41,483 nt of DNA from Nocardiopsis listeri (GTDB taxonomy: Bacteria > Actinomycetota > Actinomycetes > Streptosporangiales > Streptosporangiaceae), in contig NZ_DYZD01000386.1 of the NCBI RefSeq assembly GCF_020741345.1, positions 1-41,483 of the forward strand. Direction: 5' to 3'. The notes below the pieces were generated by a model. That model made no database searches. It had not been told where the DNA came from and saw only the letters and a list, made by a program, of their open reading frames with translations. Within the stretch, counting starts at the first letter, position 1. Each line of letters begins with the position of its first letter. Of the stretch, positions 16,319 through 23,832 are shown piece by piece. Position numbers and translations under genes: made by a program.

Positions 16319-17211
16319 CGCAACGTCGGGGCAACGGCCTGCTCGCCGACGCCTACGTCCCTTTGATCCTCCTCGCGCCGTCCCACGCCGACCTCATGCT
16401 GGAGGCGCTCCGGCGCAGTGGCATCGCGGCCTACGCGGTCCCCCTGGAGGAGGACGTCCTGGAGCCCACCGGTGGTCAGGTCGAGGACCCGCCCACCGAC
16501 CACCTGTACGTCGACGCCGAGGAACGCGGCGCCGCCGAACAGGTACTGGGCTCCGAGCTGCCCGACCTGACCGGCCCCGACCTGCTCGCCCCGCGCTCCG
16601 ACCCCCGTGCGGACGGGGAGGAGAAGCCCGGCCCGGAGACCCCGGTCGCCAAGGAGGGCCTCGAACCCCCGATCGGCGGCGACCTCCTGGACGGTCCCGC
16701 GACCGACCTGGCCGACGAGACCCGAGACGCCGACGACGAGGACGCGATCTGGAACGACCTGGTCGCCCGCTTCTACGACGAGGACGAATCCACCGGTGAA
16801 CAGCGAGGTCGGATCGCCTGGCCGGACGCGGAGAACCTCGACCCGCCCGACGGGCGCGACAACGAACTCGGCGACATCCTCGCCGGCCTGCCCCGCGACA
16901 CCGAGGACGACGACGATGAGGCCCGCGAGGAGGATCGGCGCCGGGCGGAGGCCGAGCGCGAGGGTCACTACGAACCCCCGCCGCCCTCCCCGCTGATCCA
17001 GGGGGACCGGGTCGGAATCGCCGCGTGGTTCGGTCTCCTGGGCGTACCGGTGCTGCTGTTCGGCACCGCCTTCCTGGGCGTTTCCCTGCCCGATTGGTCG
17101 ATGCTGCTGGGCGTCCTGGTGTTCCTGGGCAGTTTCGTGGTGTTGATCCTGCGCATGACCGACTCCCGCTCTCCGGGCGACAACGGTCCCGACGACGGGG
17201 CGGTGGTCTGA
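16315..17211 (+). CDS. Acidic protein with C-terminal membrane hairpin, function unknown
   Basis: This 298-residue protein overlaps the esterase stop by 4 nt (ATGA), so it is probably translationally coupled. Residues 1-90 form a small alpha-beta domain (YVPLILLAPSHADLMLEALRRSGI, then YVDAEERGAAEQVL) reminiscent of DUF2007-type domains. A long Asp/Glu/Pro-rich disordered middle follows, and the C-terminus has two membrane helices (IAAWFGLLGVPVLLFGTAFLG, LLGVLVFLGSFVVLILRM). It lies before a sensor kinase. I do not recognise a function; signalling is only a guess from position. Confidence 0.75.
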   Translation: MTQRRGNGLLADAYVPLILLAPSHADLMLEALRRSGIAAYAVPLEEDVLEPTGGQVEDPPTDHLYVDAEERGAAEQVLGSELPDLTGPDLLAPRSDPRADGEEKPGPETPVAKEGLEPPIGGDLLDGPATDLADETRDADDEDAIWNDLVARFYDEDESTGEQRGRIAWPDAENLDPPDGRDNELGDILAGLPRDTEDDDDEAREEDRRRAEAEREGHYEPPPPSPLIQGDRVGIAAWFGLLGVPVLLFGTAFLGVSLPDWSMLLGVLVFLGSFVVLILRMTDSRSPGDNGPDDGAVV

Positions 17212-17214
17212 GCC

Positions 17215-18360
17215 CTGGGCTTCGATGTCCCCCTCTGGCGCACCTTCGCCCTCTACCGGGCCATCACCCTGGTCCACGCGCTGGTCCTGGTCGCTCAGCA
17301 CCACGAGTACCTGGAGCGTACCTGGGTCGCCTGGCTCACCCTGGTGGTGATGGCGGTCTGGACGGTGGTCGCCCACCAGGTCTACGCCGTCCCCTCCCGC
17401 CGCACCTCCCGGTTCCTGTGCGCCGACCTGCTGGTCTCGTTCGGCTGCCTGTTCGCCACCGCCTTGGCCGCGTCCCCCTTCTACCTCACCCAGGCCCCGC
17501 CGCTGAGCGCCTACTGGTTCGCCGGGGCCGCCCTGGCCGCGAGTGTCATCTGGGGCCGTCGAGGCGCCGCCACGGTCGCCATCGCCTATGGGATCGCCGA
17601 CCTCACCCTGCGCGTGATCATGGAGGCCGCCATCACCGGGGCCACCGCCCGGGGCGTGGTCCTGCTGTTGCTGACCGGCCTGGCCGTGGGCTACATGGCA
17701 CGGGTGGCCGAACAGGCCGAGGAGCGCTTCGCCCAGGCCGTCACCCTGGAGGCGCGCATCCGGGAGCGGGAGCAACTCGCCCGTTCCATTCACGACTCGG
17801 TCCTTCAGGTGCTGGCCCTGGTGCGGCGGCGTGGTGACGAGATCGGGGGAGAGGCCGCGGAACTGGGACGGATGGCCGGCGAGCAGGAGGTCCGGCTCCG
17901 ATCCCTGGTCGCGGACGGCCTGGGCGCCACGGTGGCGGTCCCGAACACCGCCGCCGGATCGGCGGGCCCCTTGGACCTGCGCGACCTGCTGCGTCCACTG
18001 GAGACGGTACGGGTCACCGTCGCCGCGCCCGCCACCCGCGTCGAACTGCCCGATCGCGCCGCCCGTGAGCTGACCGCGGCGGTCGCCGCCGCCCTGGACA
18101 ACGTCGAACGGCACTGTCCGGAGGGGACCCGGGCCTGGGTTCTGGTGGAGGACGAACCCGACGCGGTCGTGGTGACCGTGCGCGACGATGGCCCCGGCAT
18201 CCCACCGAACCGGTTGGAGCGGGCGCGCGCAGAGGGCCGTCTGGGGGTCGACCAGTCCATCCTCGGACGCGTGCGAGACCTGGGCGGGAGCACCGAGATC
18301 CACAGTGATCCGGGGGAGGGCACCGAGTTCGAGATGCGCGTGCCCCGACCGGACGTGTGA
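17215..18360 (+). CDS. MacS-like membrane sensor histidine kinase
   Basis: About 381 residues. The N-terminal half has several membrane helices (LWRTFALYRAITLVHALVLV, WLTLVVMAVWTVVAHQVYA and more). The dimerisation/phospho-acceptor helix reads REREQLARSIHDSVLQVLAL with the His, then GGEAAELGRMAGEQE as in Streptomyces MacS, and the ATPase shows ALDNVERH, DDGPGI and GEGTEFEM. No ATG/GTG/TTG lies between the in-frame stop at 17209 and GTG 17344, which would delete the first helix, so I propose CTG 17215 as start. The likely partner MacR lies about 5.5 kb away at 23833. Confidence 0.85.
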   Translation: MGFDVPLWRTFALYRAITLVHALVLVAQHHEYLERTWVAWLTLVVMAVWTVVAHQVYAVPSRRTSRFLCADLLVSFGCLFATALAASPFYLTQAPPLSAYWFAGAALAASVIWGRRGAATVAIAYGIADLTLRVIMEAAITGATARGVVLLLLTGLAVGYMARVAEQAEERFAQAVTLEARIREREQLARSIHDSVLQVLALVRRRGDEIGGEAAELGRMAGEQEVRLRSLVADGLGATVAVPNTAAGSAGPLDLRDLLRPLETVRVTVAAPATRVELPDRAARELTAAVAAALDNVERHCPEGTRAWVLVEDEPDAVVVTVRDDGPGIPPNRLERARAEGRLGVDQSILGRVRDLGGSTEIHSDPGEGTEFEMRVPRPDV

Positions 18361-18375
18361 GCCCGGAGCCGAGGC

Positions 18376-18921
18376 TCACCCCGGGTCGGCGAACGACAGA
18401 CCCGCCCGAGCCAGGGCGTCCTCCAGCACGCGCACGGCCTTGGGGCCCACCCCGTGCATCGCCGACAGCTCCGCCTGGGACGACGCGGCCACCTGGGCGA
18501 GCGTGGTGACGCCGTTGGCGACCAAGGCCCGTGTGGCCGGGCCGCCGATCTCCTTGGGGAGGTCGCCGACCTCGCCCGGAACCGCGGTGTCGGCGGCCGA
18601 GAGCCATCGGACGGGTTCCGGCGGGGCGTGGGCCGCCCAGGCCAGACGCACCCAGTGGTTGAGCCGCCGGCCGTTGACGTCGGCGAGGGGCACCGACACC
18701 TCGACGTCGGAGCCCTCGCCGACGATGACCGCCGTCGGGTGTTCGGCACTCAGATCCCGGGCCCGGGCGGTGGGCAGACGCAGACACGCCCGGCCCTTGG
18801 GATCCACCCGGGCGAACCTTTCACCGGCCACGAGGAAGGCGCTCTCCTTCGGCCTGGAACGCTCCTCGGAGGCCTGCGGAAATGACAGGGCCGTCTTGCG
18901 CAGCTGTGCTCGTGTGGTCAT
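18376..18921 (-). CDS. MmcQ/YjbR-like protein with C-terminal helix-hairpin-helix
   Basis: A 181-residue protein. The first 115 residues match the MmcQ/YjbR fold (FPQASEERSRPKESAFLVAGERFARVD, then LNHWVRLAW). The C-terminus is a helix-hairpin-helix segment (LVANGVTTLAQVAASSQAELSAMHGVGPKAVRVLEDAL), a nucleic-acid-binding unit seen in RNA polymerase alpha and DNA repair proteins. The biochemical role of MmcQ/YjbR proteins is unknown. A TACCGT hexamer ends 6 nt before the ATG, so it may be leaderless. Confidence 0.8.
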   Translation of the reverse strand: MTTRAQLRKTALSFPQASEERSRPKESAFLVAGERFARVDPKGRACLRLPTARARDLSAEHPTAVIVGEGSDVEVSVPLADVNGRRLNHWVRLAWAAHAPPEPVRWLSAADTAVPGEVGDLPKEIGGPATRALVANGVTTLAQVAASSQAELSAMHGVGPKAVRVLEDALARAGLSFADPG

Positions 18922-18927
18922 ACGGTC

Positions 18928-18933
18928 ACGGTA
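18928..18933 (-). promoter_or_regulatory. Candidate -10 for leaderless MmcQ/HhH gene
   Basis: TACCGT on the minus strand, 6 nt before the ATG at 18921; no Shine-Dalgarno is seen. Confidence 0.4.
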
Positions 18934-18972
18934 GGCCTCGGTGCCGACGGACGGCGGGCACGACGGGCCGGT

Positions 18973-19605
18973 TCACAGGGCAGGGCCGTCCCCGGGTTCC
19001 TCCTGATGGGAGAAGCGTTCCTCACCCCAGGGGTCGGCCCGGTTGTGGTAGCCGCGCTCCTCCCAGAACCCACGGCGGTCGCCCACCATGTACTCCACCG
19101 AACGAAGCCACTTCACGCTCTTCCACCCGTACAGGTGCGGTACCACCAGGCGCAGGGGGAAGCCGTGCTCGGGGGCGAGCGGGGCCCCGTCGCGGTGGGT
19201 GGTCAGCAAAACCCCGTCGGCCAGGAAGTCGTCCATGCGCATGTTGGCGCTGTAGCCGTACTCGCCCCAGGCCATCACGTGGGTGGCCTCGGGGGCGGGC
19301 GGCGCCAGCCGCACCAGGTCGGTGGTGCGCACCCCGCCCCAGTGCACGTTCGGGACGGTGAACCGCATCACGCAGTGGAAGTGGCGCACCTCCCGAACGC
19401 GGGGCAGCGCGGAGAACTCGCCCCAGTCCCACCGATAGGTGCCCAGCGACTCGGTGGCACCGAACACCCGAAAGTCCCAGCGCCCCGGACGGAAGGAGGG
19501 GACCCGTCCGTAGTGCAGCGGCTTGTGCTCGTGACGCACCGCCTGTCCCGGCGGCAACCCGTCCCGGTCGACCCCCGTACTGTCGGCCTCCGACCCCTCG
19601 GACAC
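18973..19605 (-). CDS. Molybdopterin-dependent oxidoreductase (sulfite-oxidase fold)
   Basis: A 210-residue soluble protein with the oxidoreductase molybdopterin-binding fold: WDFRVFGATESLGTYRWDWGEFSALP, the probable Mo-ligand Cys in HFHCVMRF, HGFPLRLVVPHLYGWKSVKW and FWEERGYHNRADPWGEERF. No twin-arginine signal is visible, so it is probably cytoplasmic. The substrate is unknown; relatives are called sulfite oxidase-like or YedY-like. The GTG at 19605 is chosen because AGGGGG lies about 7 nt upstream and residues further upstream are unconserved. Confidence 0.87.
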   Translation of the reverse strand: MSEGSEADSTGVDRDGLPPGQAVRHEHKPLHYGRVPSFRPGRWDFRVFGATESLGTYRWDWGEFSALPRVREVRHFHCVMRFTVPNVHWGGVRTTDLVRLAPPAPEATHVMAWGEYGYSANMRMDDFLADGVLLTTHRDGAPLAPEHGFPLRLVVPHLYGWKSVKWLRSVEYMVGDRRGFWEERGYHNRADPWGEERFSHQEEPGDGPAL

Positions 19606-19764
19606 TCGGTTCCCCCTGCAAGGCTCGCTCGCCCGCCGGCGTCCACCGACGGACCGTACGCGCTCCCACACCGACGCGGGACCCGCGGCGTCTGTCATCC
19701 TGTCAGGCGCCGACGAGAGCCAGATCACTCCCCCCGGGCGTGCGCGGCCACCACGGTCGTGCGC

Positions 19765-19770
19765 TATAGT
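19765..19770 (+). promoter_or_regulatory. -10 element of the aromatic leader transcript
   Basis: TATAGT ends 7 nt before the ATG of the leader peptide at 19778, so the mRNA would begin at the start codon. No good -35 is visible. Confidence 0.6.
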
Positions 19771-19777
19771 CGCAGCC

Positions 19778-19849
19778 ATGCAGCGGAACTTTTGGCGCTT
19801 TTATGGCTACCGGCCCATCTCCCCGGTCGCCTGTAAAGCCCTGCGCTGA
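19778..19849 (+). CDS. Aromatic leader peptide of DAHP synthase attenuator
   Basis: A 23-residue open frame begins MQRNFWRFYGYR and ends CKALR. Within seven codons it has Phe, Trp, Phe, Tyr and Tyr. It precedes a textbook terminator and the first gene of the shikimate pathway, so ribosome stalling at scarce aromatic tRNAs could control read-through. The frame is probably leaderless (TATAGT 7 nt before the ATG). Codons after the aromatic cluster contain CCGGCCC (19810-19816), complementary to GGGCCGG of the terminator 5' arm and loop (19873-19879), a possible antiterminator. It is too short for normal gene finding. Confidence 0.75.
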   Translation: MQRNFWRFYGYRPISPVACKALR

Positions 19850-19863
19850 CACAGACGACTCCC

Positions 19864-19899
19864 AGGAGCCCCGGGCCGGAAAAGGCCCGGGGCTCCTTT
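19864..19899 (+). terminator. Attenuator terminator before DAHP synthase
   Basis: Perfect 14-bp arms AGGAGCCCCGGGCC and GGCCCGGGGCTCCT with a 6-nt loop, followed by TT. It lies 15 bp after the leader-peptide stop and 80 bp before the structural gene. An alternative upstream hairpin is ACCGG/CCGGT at 19809-19827. Confidence 0.8.
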
Positions 19900-19976
19900 G
19901 CGTTCACCGGACCGGACCGGCCAGGCGAGACGACTCAGCGGCACTGCCGCCCAACCGACGAACAGGGACAACCCAC

Positions 19977-21023
19977 ATGGTCATCGTTATGGCACCGGAC
20001 GCCACCGCCGACAACATCGACGCACTCGTCGAGCTGGTCACCTCCGCCGGGGGTGAGGCGTACGTGACCCGCGGTGTCAGCAGGACCATCATCGGTCTGG
20101 TCGGCGACGTCGAGCGCTTCCAGGACCTGGGCCTGCGCGCCAAGCCCGGGGTCGGCGACGTGCTGCGCATCTCCGCCCCCTACAAGCTGGTCAGCCGCGA
20201 GAACCACGACAGCCGCACCGTCGTCGGTGTGCGGGGCGTGCCGATCGGCGGCGAGAACATGACCGTCATCGCCGGTCCCTGCGCGGTCGAGACGCCCGAG
20301 CAGACCCTCGCCGCGGCCCACATGGCCAAGGCCGCCGGTGCCGCCCTTCTGCGCGGCGGCGCCTACAAGCCCCGCACCTCCCCGTACGCCTTCCAGGGGC
20401 TCGGTGAGCAGGGCCTGAGGATCCTCTCCGACGTGCGCGAGGAGACCGGCATGCCGATCGTCACCGAGGTCGTGGACGCCGCCGACGTCGACCTGGTCGC
20501 CTCCTACGCGGACATGCTCCAGATCGGCACCCGCAACATGCAGAACTTCGCGCTCCTACAGGCCGCCGGGGACGCCGGCAAGCCCGTCCTGCTCAAGCGC
20601 GGCATGAGCGCCACCATCGAGGAATGGCTGATGGCCGCCGAGTACATCGCCCAGCGCGGCAACCTCGACATCGTGCTGTGCGAGCGCGGCATCCGCACCT
20701 TCGAGAAGGCCACCCGCAACACCCTGGACATCAGCGCGGTCCCGGTGGCGCAGAACCTCACCCACCTGCCGGTGATCGTCGACCCGTCCCACTCCGGTGG
20801 CAAGCGTGACCTGGTCCTGCCGCTGTCCCGCGCGGCCATCGCCATCGGCGCCGACGGCATCATCGTGGACGTGCACCCCAGCCCGGAGACCGCCCTCTGC
20901 GACGGCCCCCAGGCCCTGGTGGAGGAGGACCTGAGCGTGCTGCGCGACGTCGCCGGCACCCTGGCCACCCTGAGCGGCCGCACGCTCACCCCGGCCCCGG
21001 CGCGCGAGCTCGCCGACGTGTAG
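19977..21023 (+). CDS. 3-deoxy-7-phosphoheptulonate synthase, type I-beta with ferredoxin-like domain
   Basis: This 348-residue enzyme condenses PEP and erythrose 4-phosphate, the first step to chorismate and aromatic amino acids. The N-terminal 70 residues form a ferredoxin-like regulatory domain (MVIVMAPDATADNIDALVELV, then GRTIIGL-like VSRTIIGLVGD). The barrel carries IAGPCAVE, LLRGGAYKPRTSPYAFQGLG, KRGMSATIEEW, CERGIRTFE and PVIVDPSHSGGKRD. In Thermotoga-type homologues the N-domain mediates feedback by Tyr/Phe. ATG 19977 follows AGGGA. M. tuberculosis has the unrelated type II AroG at the matching locus. Confidence 0.93.
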   Translation: MVIVMAPDATADNIDALVELVTSAGGEAYVTRGVSRTIIGLVGDVERFQDLGLRAKPGVGDVLRISAPYKLVSRENHDSRTVVGVRGVPIGGENMTVIAGPCAVETPEQTLAAAHMAKAAGAALLRGGAYKPRTSPYAFQGLGEQGLRILSDVREETGMPIVTEVVDAADVDLVASYADMLQIGTRNMQNFALLQAAGDAGKPVLLKRGMSATIEEWLMAAEYIAQRGNLDIVLCERGIRTFEKATRNTLDISAVPVAQNLTHLPVIVDPSHSGGKRDLVLPLSRAAIAIGADGIIVDVHPSPETALCDGPQALVEEDLSVLRDVAGTLATLSGRTLTPAPARELADV

Positions 21024-21061
21024 GCGGCGTTTCGCAGAACCCGAGCCGAGCGCATACGGGA

Positions 21062-21093
21062 AAGGGAGCGGTGCCCGAGGGCGCCGCTCCCTT
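21062..21093. terminator. Bidirectional terminator between DAHP synthase and thiI
   Basis: 14-bp stem (AAGGGAGCGGTGCC with GGCGCCGCTCCCTT, one G-U pair), 4-nt loop, between convergent genes. Confidence 0.85.
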
Positions 21094-21106
21094 CGTGTCC
21101 GGTCCG

Positions 21107-22399
21107 TCAGAGGGCGGGCACGGCGGTGGCCGCGGCCGGCACGACGCCCTTCTCGGGGGTCGCCCCGCCCAGGAAACTGGGCTTGTGCATCTGCGCGGTG
21201 GTCAGCAGGTACTCGGCGAGCTCCTCGGCGTCCATGCGCTTCTCGATCGTGCGCAGGTCGGCGATCTTGGCGGCGGTCTCCACCTGACGCGGGGTCAGCA
21301 TCGTGCAGCAGTCCTCGTCGGGCAGCTCCGAGATGGCCAGCGTCCCGATCTTGCGGGCCTGGTCCATGATCTCGGTCTTGTCCATTCCGATGAGCGGCCG
21401 CAGGATCGGCATGTCCACCGCGTCGTCCAGAGCGGTCAGGTTGGTCATCGTCTGGCTGGAGACCTGCCCCAGGGCGTCACCGGTGATCAGGCACTCCGCG
21501 CCCAGGTCGTCGGCCAGGGCCTCGGCGGTCTTGAGCATCAGCCGTCGCTGGGCGACGATCTGCAGGCGCTCGATGCCCGAGCTCTTCAGCTGCTGCTGGG
21601 CCTTGCCGAAGGGCACCACGAACAGGCGCGAACCCACCTGGTAGCGGTCGATCTGCCGGACCAGGCTGTAGGCCTTGTAGATCGACTCGGGGCCGGTGAA
21701 GGGCATCCCGGAGAAGTGCAGGAAGTCGACCTTCAGCCCGCGTCGGATCATCCGGTGCGCGGCCACGGGCGAGTCGATACCGCCCGACATCAGCACCAGG
21801 CCACGACCGCTCATCCCGGCGGGCAGACCGCCCTGGCCGGGGATGCCGTCGGTGAAGACGAAGGCCTCGTCCTTGTCGATCTCCACGTGCAGGGTGTTGT
21901 CGGGACGCTTGAGGTTCACCTTGTAGCCGTGCGCCTGGATGATCTTGGAACCGAGGAAGCCGGCAAGCTCACCGGAGTTCATCTCGAAACGCTTGTCCCG
22001 GCGACGGGCGCGCACCGCGAAGGTGCCCTGGCGGTCGGCCATGGAGCGCACGGACACGTCCACGATGGCGTCGAGGTCCTTGCGGACCCGGCGCACCAGG
22101 TGCACCCACACCACACCCATGACGTCGGCCATACGGTCGGCGATCTCGGCGACCTCCAGGTCCGACGCCTCGGGCTTGCGCACGATGATCACCCCGGCGC
22201 CGCGCTGGGAGAGACGGATGTCGCCCAGGTCGCGCACGGAGTTGCGGATGTTGTTGTGCAGACGGCGCTCGAACAGCTTGCGGTTGGAACCCTTGAGGAC
22301 GATCTCTCCGAGCTTCATCAGCACGCAGAGCTCGCCGAGCCCGGCGTCGGCTCCGGCCTCGGTTGCGGGGAGCGGCGCGGACTCCAGCGACGCGGACAT
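21107..22399 (-). CDS. thiI: tRNA 4-thiouridine(8) synthase
   Basis: This 430-residue protein has an N-terminal ferredoxin-like and THUMP tRNA-binding region (LGEIVLKGSNRKLFERRL) and a PP-loop ATPase with SGGIDS at about 205-210. It adenylates U8 of tRNA and transfers sulfur; it can also supply sulfur for the thiamine thiazole. There is no rhodanese domain, and a CC pair occurs in DEDCCTMLTPRQVET, so sulfur relay differs from the E. coli enzyme. ATG 22399 has GGAGG upstream. It lies downstream of pfkA on the same strand, separated by terminators. Confidence 0.92.
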   Translation of the reverse strand: MSASLESAPLPATEAGADAGLGELCVLMKLGEIVLKGSNRKLFERRLHNNIRNSVRDLGDIRLSQRGAGVIIVRKPEASDLEVAEIADRMADVMGVVWVHLVRRVRKDLDAIVDVSVRSMADRQGTFAVRARRRDKRFEMNSGELAGFLGSKIIQAHGYKVNLKRPDNTLHVEIDKDEAFVFTDGIPGQGGLPAGMSGRGLVLMSGGIDSPVAAHRMIRRGLKVDFLHFSGMPFTGPESIYKAYSLVRQIDRYQVGSRLFVVPFGKAQQQLKSSGIERLQIVAQRRLMLKTAEALADDLGAECLITGDALGQVSSQTMTNLTALDDAVDMPILRPLIGMDKTEIMDQARKIGTLAISELPDEDCCTMLTPRQVETAAKIADLRTIEKRMDAEELAEYLLTTAQMHKPSFLGGATPEKGVVPAAATAVPAL

Positions 22400-22551
22400 G
22401 ATGCTTACCTCCGGAAAAGATGATGCCTTGGTGCCCGGTGAGGCGGGAGGGGTGGATGGTGGTGGGACCGGGCGTGCCCACCGCTGCCTTCCAGTATCGA
22501 ACAATCCAGGGAGCGCTCGGTACATTCCCGGACCGGTCGCCGGACACGCGA

Positions 22552-22580
22552 ACGGCCCCTCCCTGCGCGGAAGGGGCCGT
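22552..22580 (-). terminator. Second hairpin between pfkA and thiI
   Basis: 9-bp arms ACGGCCCCT and AGGGGCCGT with an 11-nt loop. Confidence 0.55.
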
Positions 22581-22586
22581 CCGGCA

Positions 22587-22606
22587 CGGGGTGTTCGAAC
22601 ACCCCG
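22587..22606 (-). terminator. pfkA terminator, 20-bp perfect palindrome
   Basis: CGGGGTGTTCGAACACCCCG folds as an 8-bp stem with a UCGA tetraloop, 14 bp beyond the pfkA stop. Confidence 0.7.
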
Positions 22607-22619
22607 ACTCTGCTCGGGG

Positions 22620-23645
22620 TCAGCCGAAGAAGACCTCGGCCTCTTCGTAACGCTCGGCCGGAACCGTCTTGAGCGTGTCGGTGGCCTCGGCCAGGTCCAC
22701 TCGGACGATGTCGGTGCCCTGCAGGCCCACCATCTTGCCGAAGGCCTTGTCGTACACGGAATCGATGGCGTTCACGCCCAGGCGGGTGGCGAGCACCCGG
22801 TCGAAGGCGCTGGGGGTGCCGCCGCGCTGGATGTGGCCCAGCACCACCGAACGGGCCTCCTTGCCGGTGCGCTTCTCGATCTCCTCGGCCAGGTTCTGGC
22901 CGATGCCGCCCAGGCGCACGTGCCCGAAGGAGTCCTTCTCCCCGGTGGCGAGCTCCATCTGGCCCTCCTTGGGGTGAGCACCCTCGGCGACCACGATTAT
23001 GGGGGCGTACTGCGTCTCGAAGCGGCTCTGGACGTGCTTGACGACCTCGTCGATGTCGAAGGGCCGCTCGGGGATGAGGATGACGTTGGCGCCCGCCGCC
23101 ATGCCCGAGTGCAGGGCGATCCACCCGGCGTGACGGCCCATGACCTCCACCACCAGGGCGCGGTGGTGGGACTCGGCGGTGGTGTGCAGCCGGTCGATCG
23201 CCTCCGTGGCGATGTTGACGGCGGTGTCGAACCCGAACGTGTAGTCCGTGGCGTTGAGGTCGTTGTCGATGGTCTTGGGTACGCCCACGACGTTGACCCC
23301 GCGGTCGTGCAGCTGACGAGCCACCCCGAGGGTGTCCTCGCCGCCGATGGCGATGAGGGCGTCCACGCCCAGCCCCGCCATGTTGTCCTTGACGCGCTCG
23401 ACGCCGCCCTCGATCTTCATCAGGTTGGTGCGCGAGGAGCCCAGGATGGTCCCGCCGCGAGGCAGGATGCCGCGCACGGCGCTGACGTCCAGCGGCATGG
23501 TGTCGCCCTCCAGGGGCCCACGCCAGCCGTCCCGGAAGCCGATGAACTCGTAGCCGTAGTCCTTGATGCCCTTGCGGACCACGGCGCGGATGACAGCGTT
23601 CAGACCAGGGCAGTCTCCGCCACCGGTCAGGACCCCGACTCGCAT
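22620..23645 (-). CDS. pfkA: 6-phosphofructokinase with pyrophosphate-type signature
   Basis: This 341-residue PFK phosphorylates fructose 6-phosphate in glycolysis. It has TGGGDCPGLN, the donor motif IGGEDTLG, PKTIDND, MGRHAGWIALHSG and GHIQRGGTPSAFDR. Asp104 (GGED) and Lys124 (PKTID) are the pair known from pyrophosphate-dependent PFKs such as that of Amycolatopsis methanolica; ATP enzymes have Gly104. PPi is therefore the predicted donor, not shown. GAGGAG precedes the ATG. The promoter overlaps a DasR-type palindrome, suggesting control by amino-sugar status. Confidence 0.94.
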   Translation of the reverse strand: MRVGVLTGGGDCPGLNAVIRAVVRKGIKDYGYEFIGFRDGWRGPLEGDTMPLDVSAVRGILPRGGTILGSSRTNLMKIEGGVERVKDNMAGLGVDALIAIGGEDTLGVARQLHDRGVNVVGVPKTIDNDLNATDYTFGFDTAVNIATEAIDRLHTTAESHHRALVVEVMGRHAGWIALHSGMAAGANVILIPERPFDIDEVVKHVQSRFETQYAPIIVVAEGAHPKEGQMELATGEKDSFGHVRLGGIGQNLAEEIEKRTGKEARSVVLGHIQRGGTPSAFDRVLATRLGVNAIDSVYDKAFGKMVGLQGTDIVRVDLAEATDTLKTVPAERYEEAEVFFG

Positions 23646-23674
23646 TCGACTTCTCCTCGACGTTGGATGTGTTC

Positions 23675-23691
23675 ATGGCGCCCGGCGCCAT
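23675..23691. repeat. Palindrome ATGGCGCC-C-GGCGCCAT in the pfkA leader
   Basis: Perfect 8-bp arms around one base, directly adjoining the dre-like site. It could form a leader hairpin or a second operator. Confidence 0.5.
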
Positions 23692-23706
23692 ATGGTCTAG
23701 ACCATA
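23691..23706. promoter_or_regulatory. DasR-type operator (dre) at the pfkA promoter
   Basis: TATGGTCTAGACCATA is a perfect 16-bp palindrome containing TGGTCTAGACCA, the core of the dre consensus bound by the GntR-family regulator DasR/NagR. It overlaps the predicted -10. Confidence 0.75.
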
Positions 23707-23730
23707 GTGGGAGCGGGGAGTCCGGGCCAA
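23701..23730 (-). promoter_or_regulatory. pfkA promoter
   Basis: On the minus strand, -35 TTGGCC (23725-23730) and -10 TATGGT (23701-23706) are 18 nt apart; the -10 lies inside the dre-like palindrome. Confidence 0.55.
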
Positions 23731-23832
23731 CCCCGAAGGGCGATGGCCTTTCCGAAATCCACACCCCATCAGGGGCCGACCGTGTCCGAAAGAGCCGGAC
23801 GGCCCGGCCGGTGGGAACCGACCGACCCGCGC

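Noticed and set aside
16216-18303. A 695-codon leftward open frame over the membrane protein and sensor kinase
   Set aside because: Antisense to recognisable kinase motifs; composition is typical of a bias-driven mirror frame.
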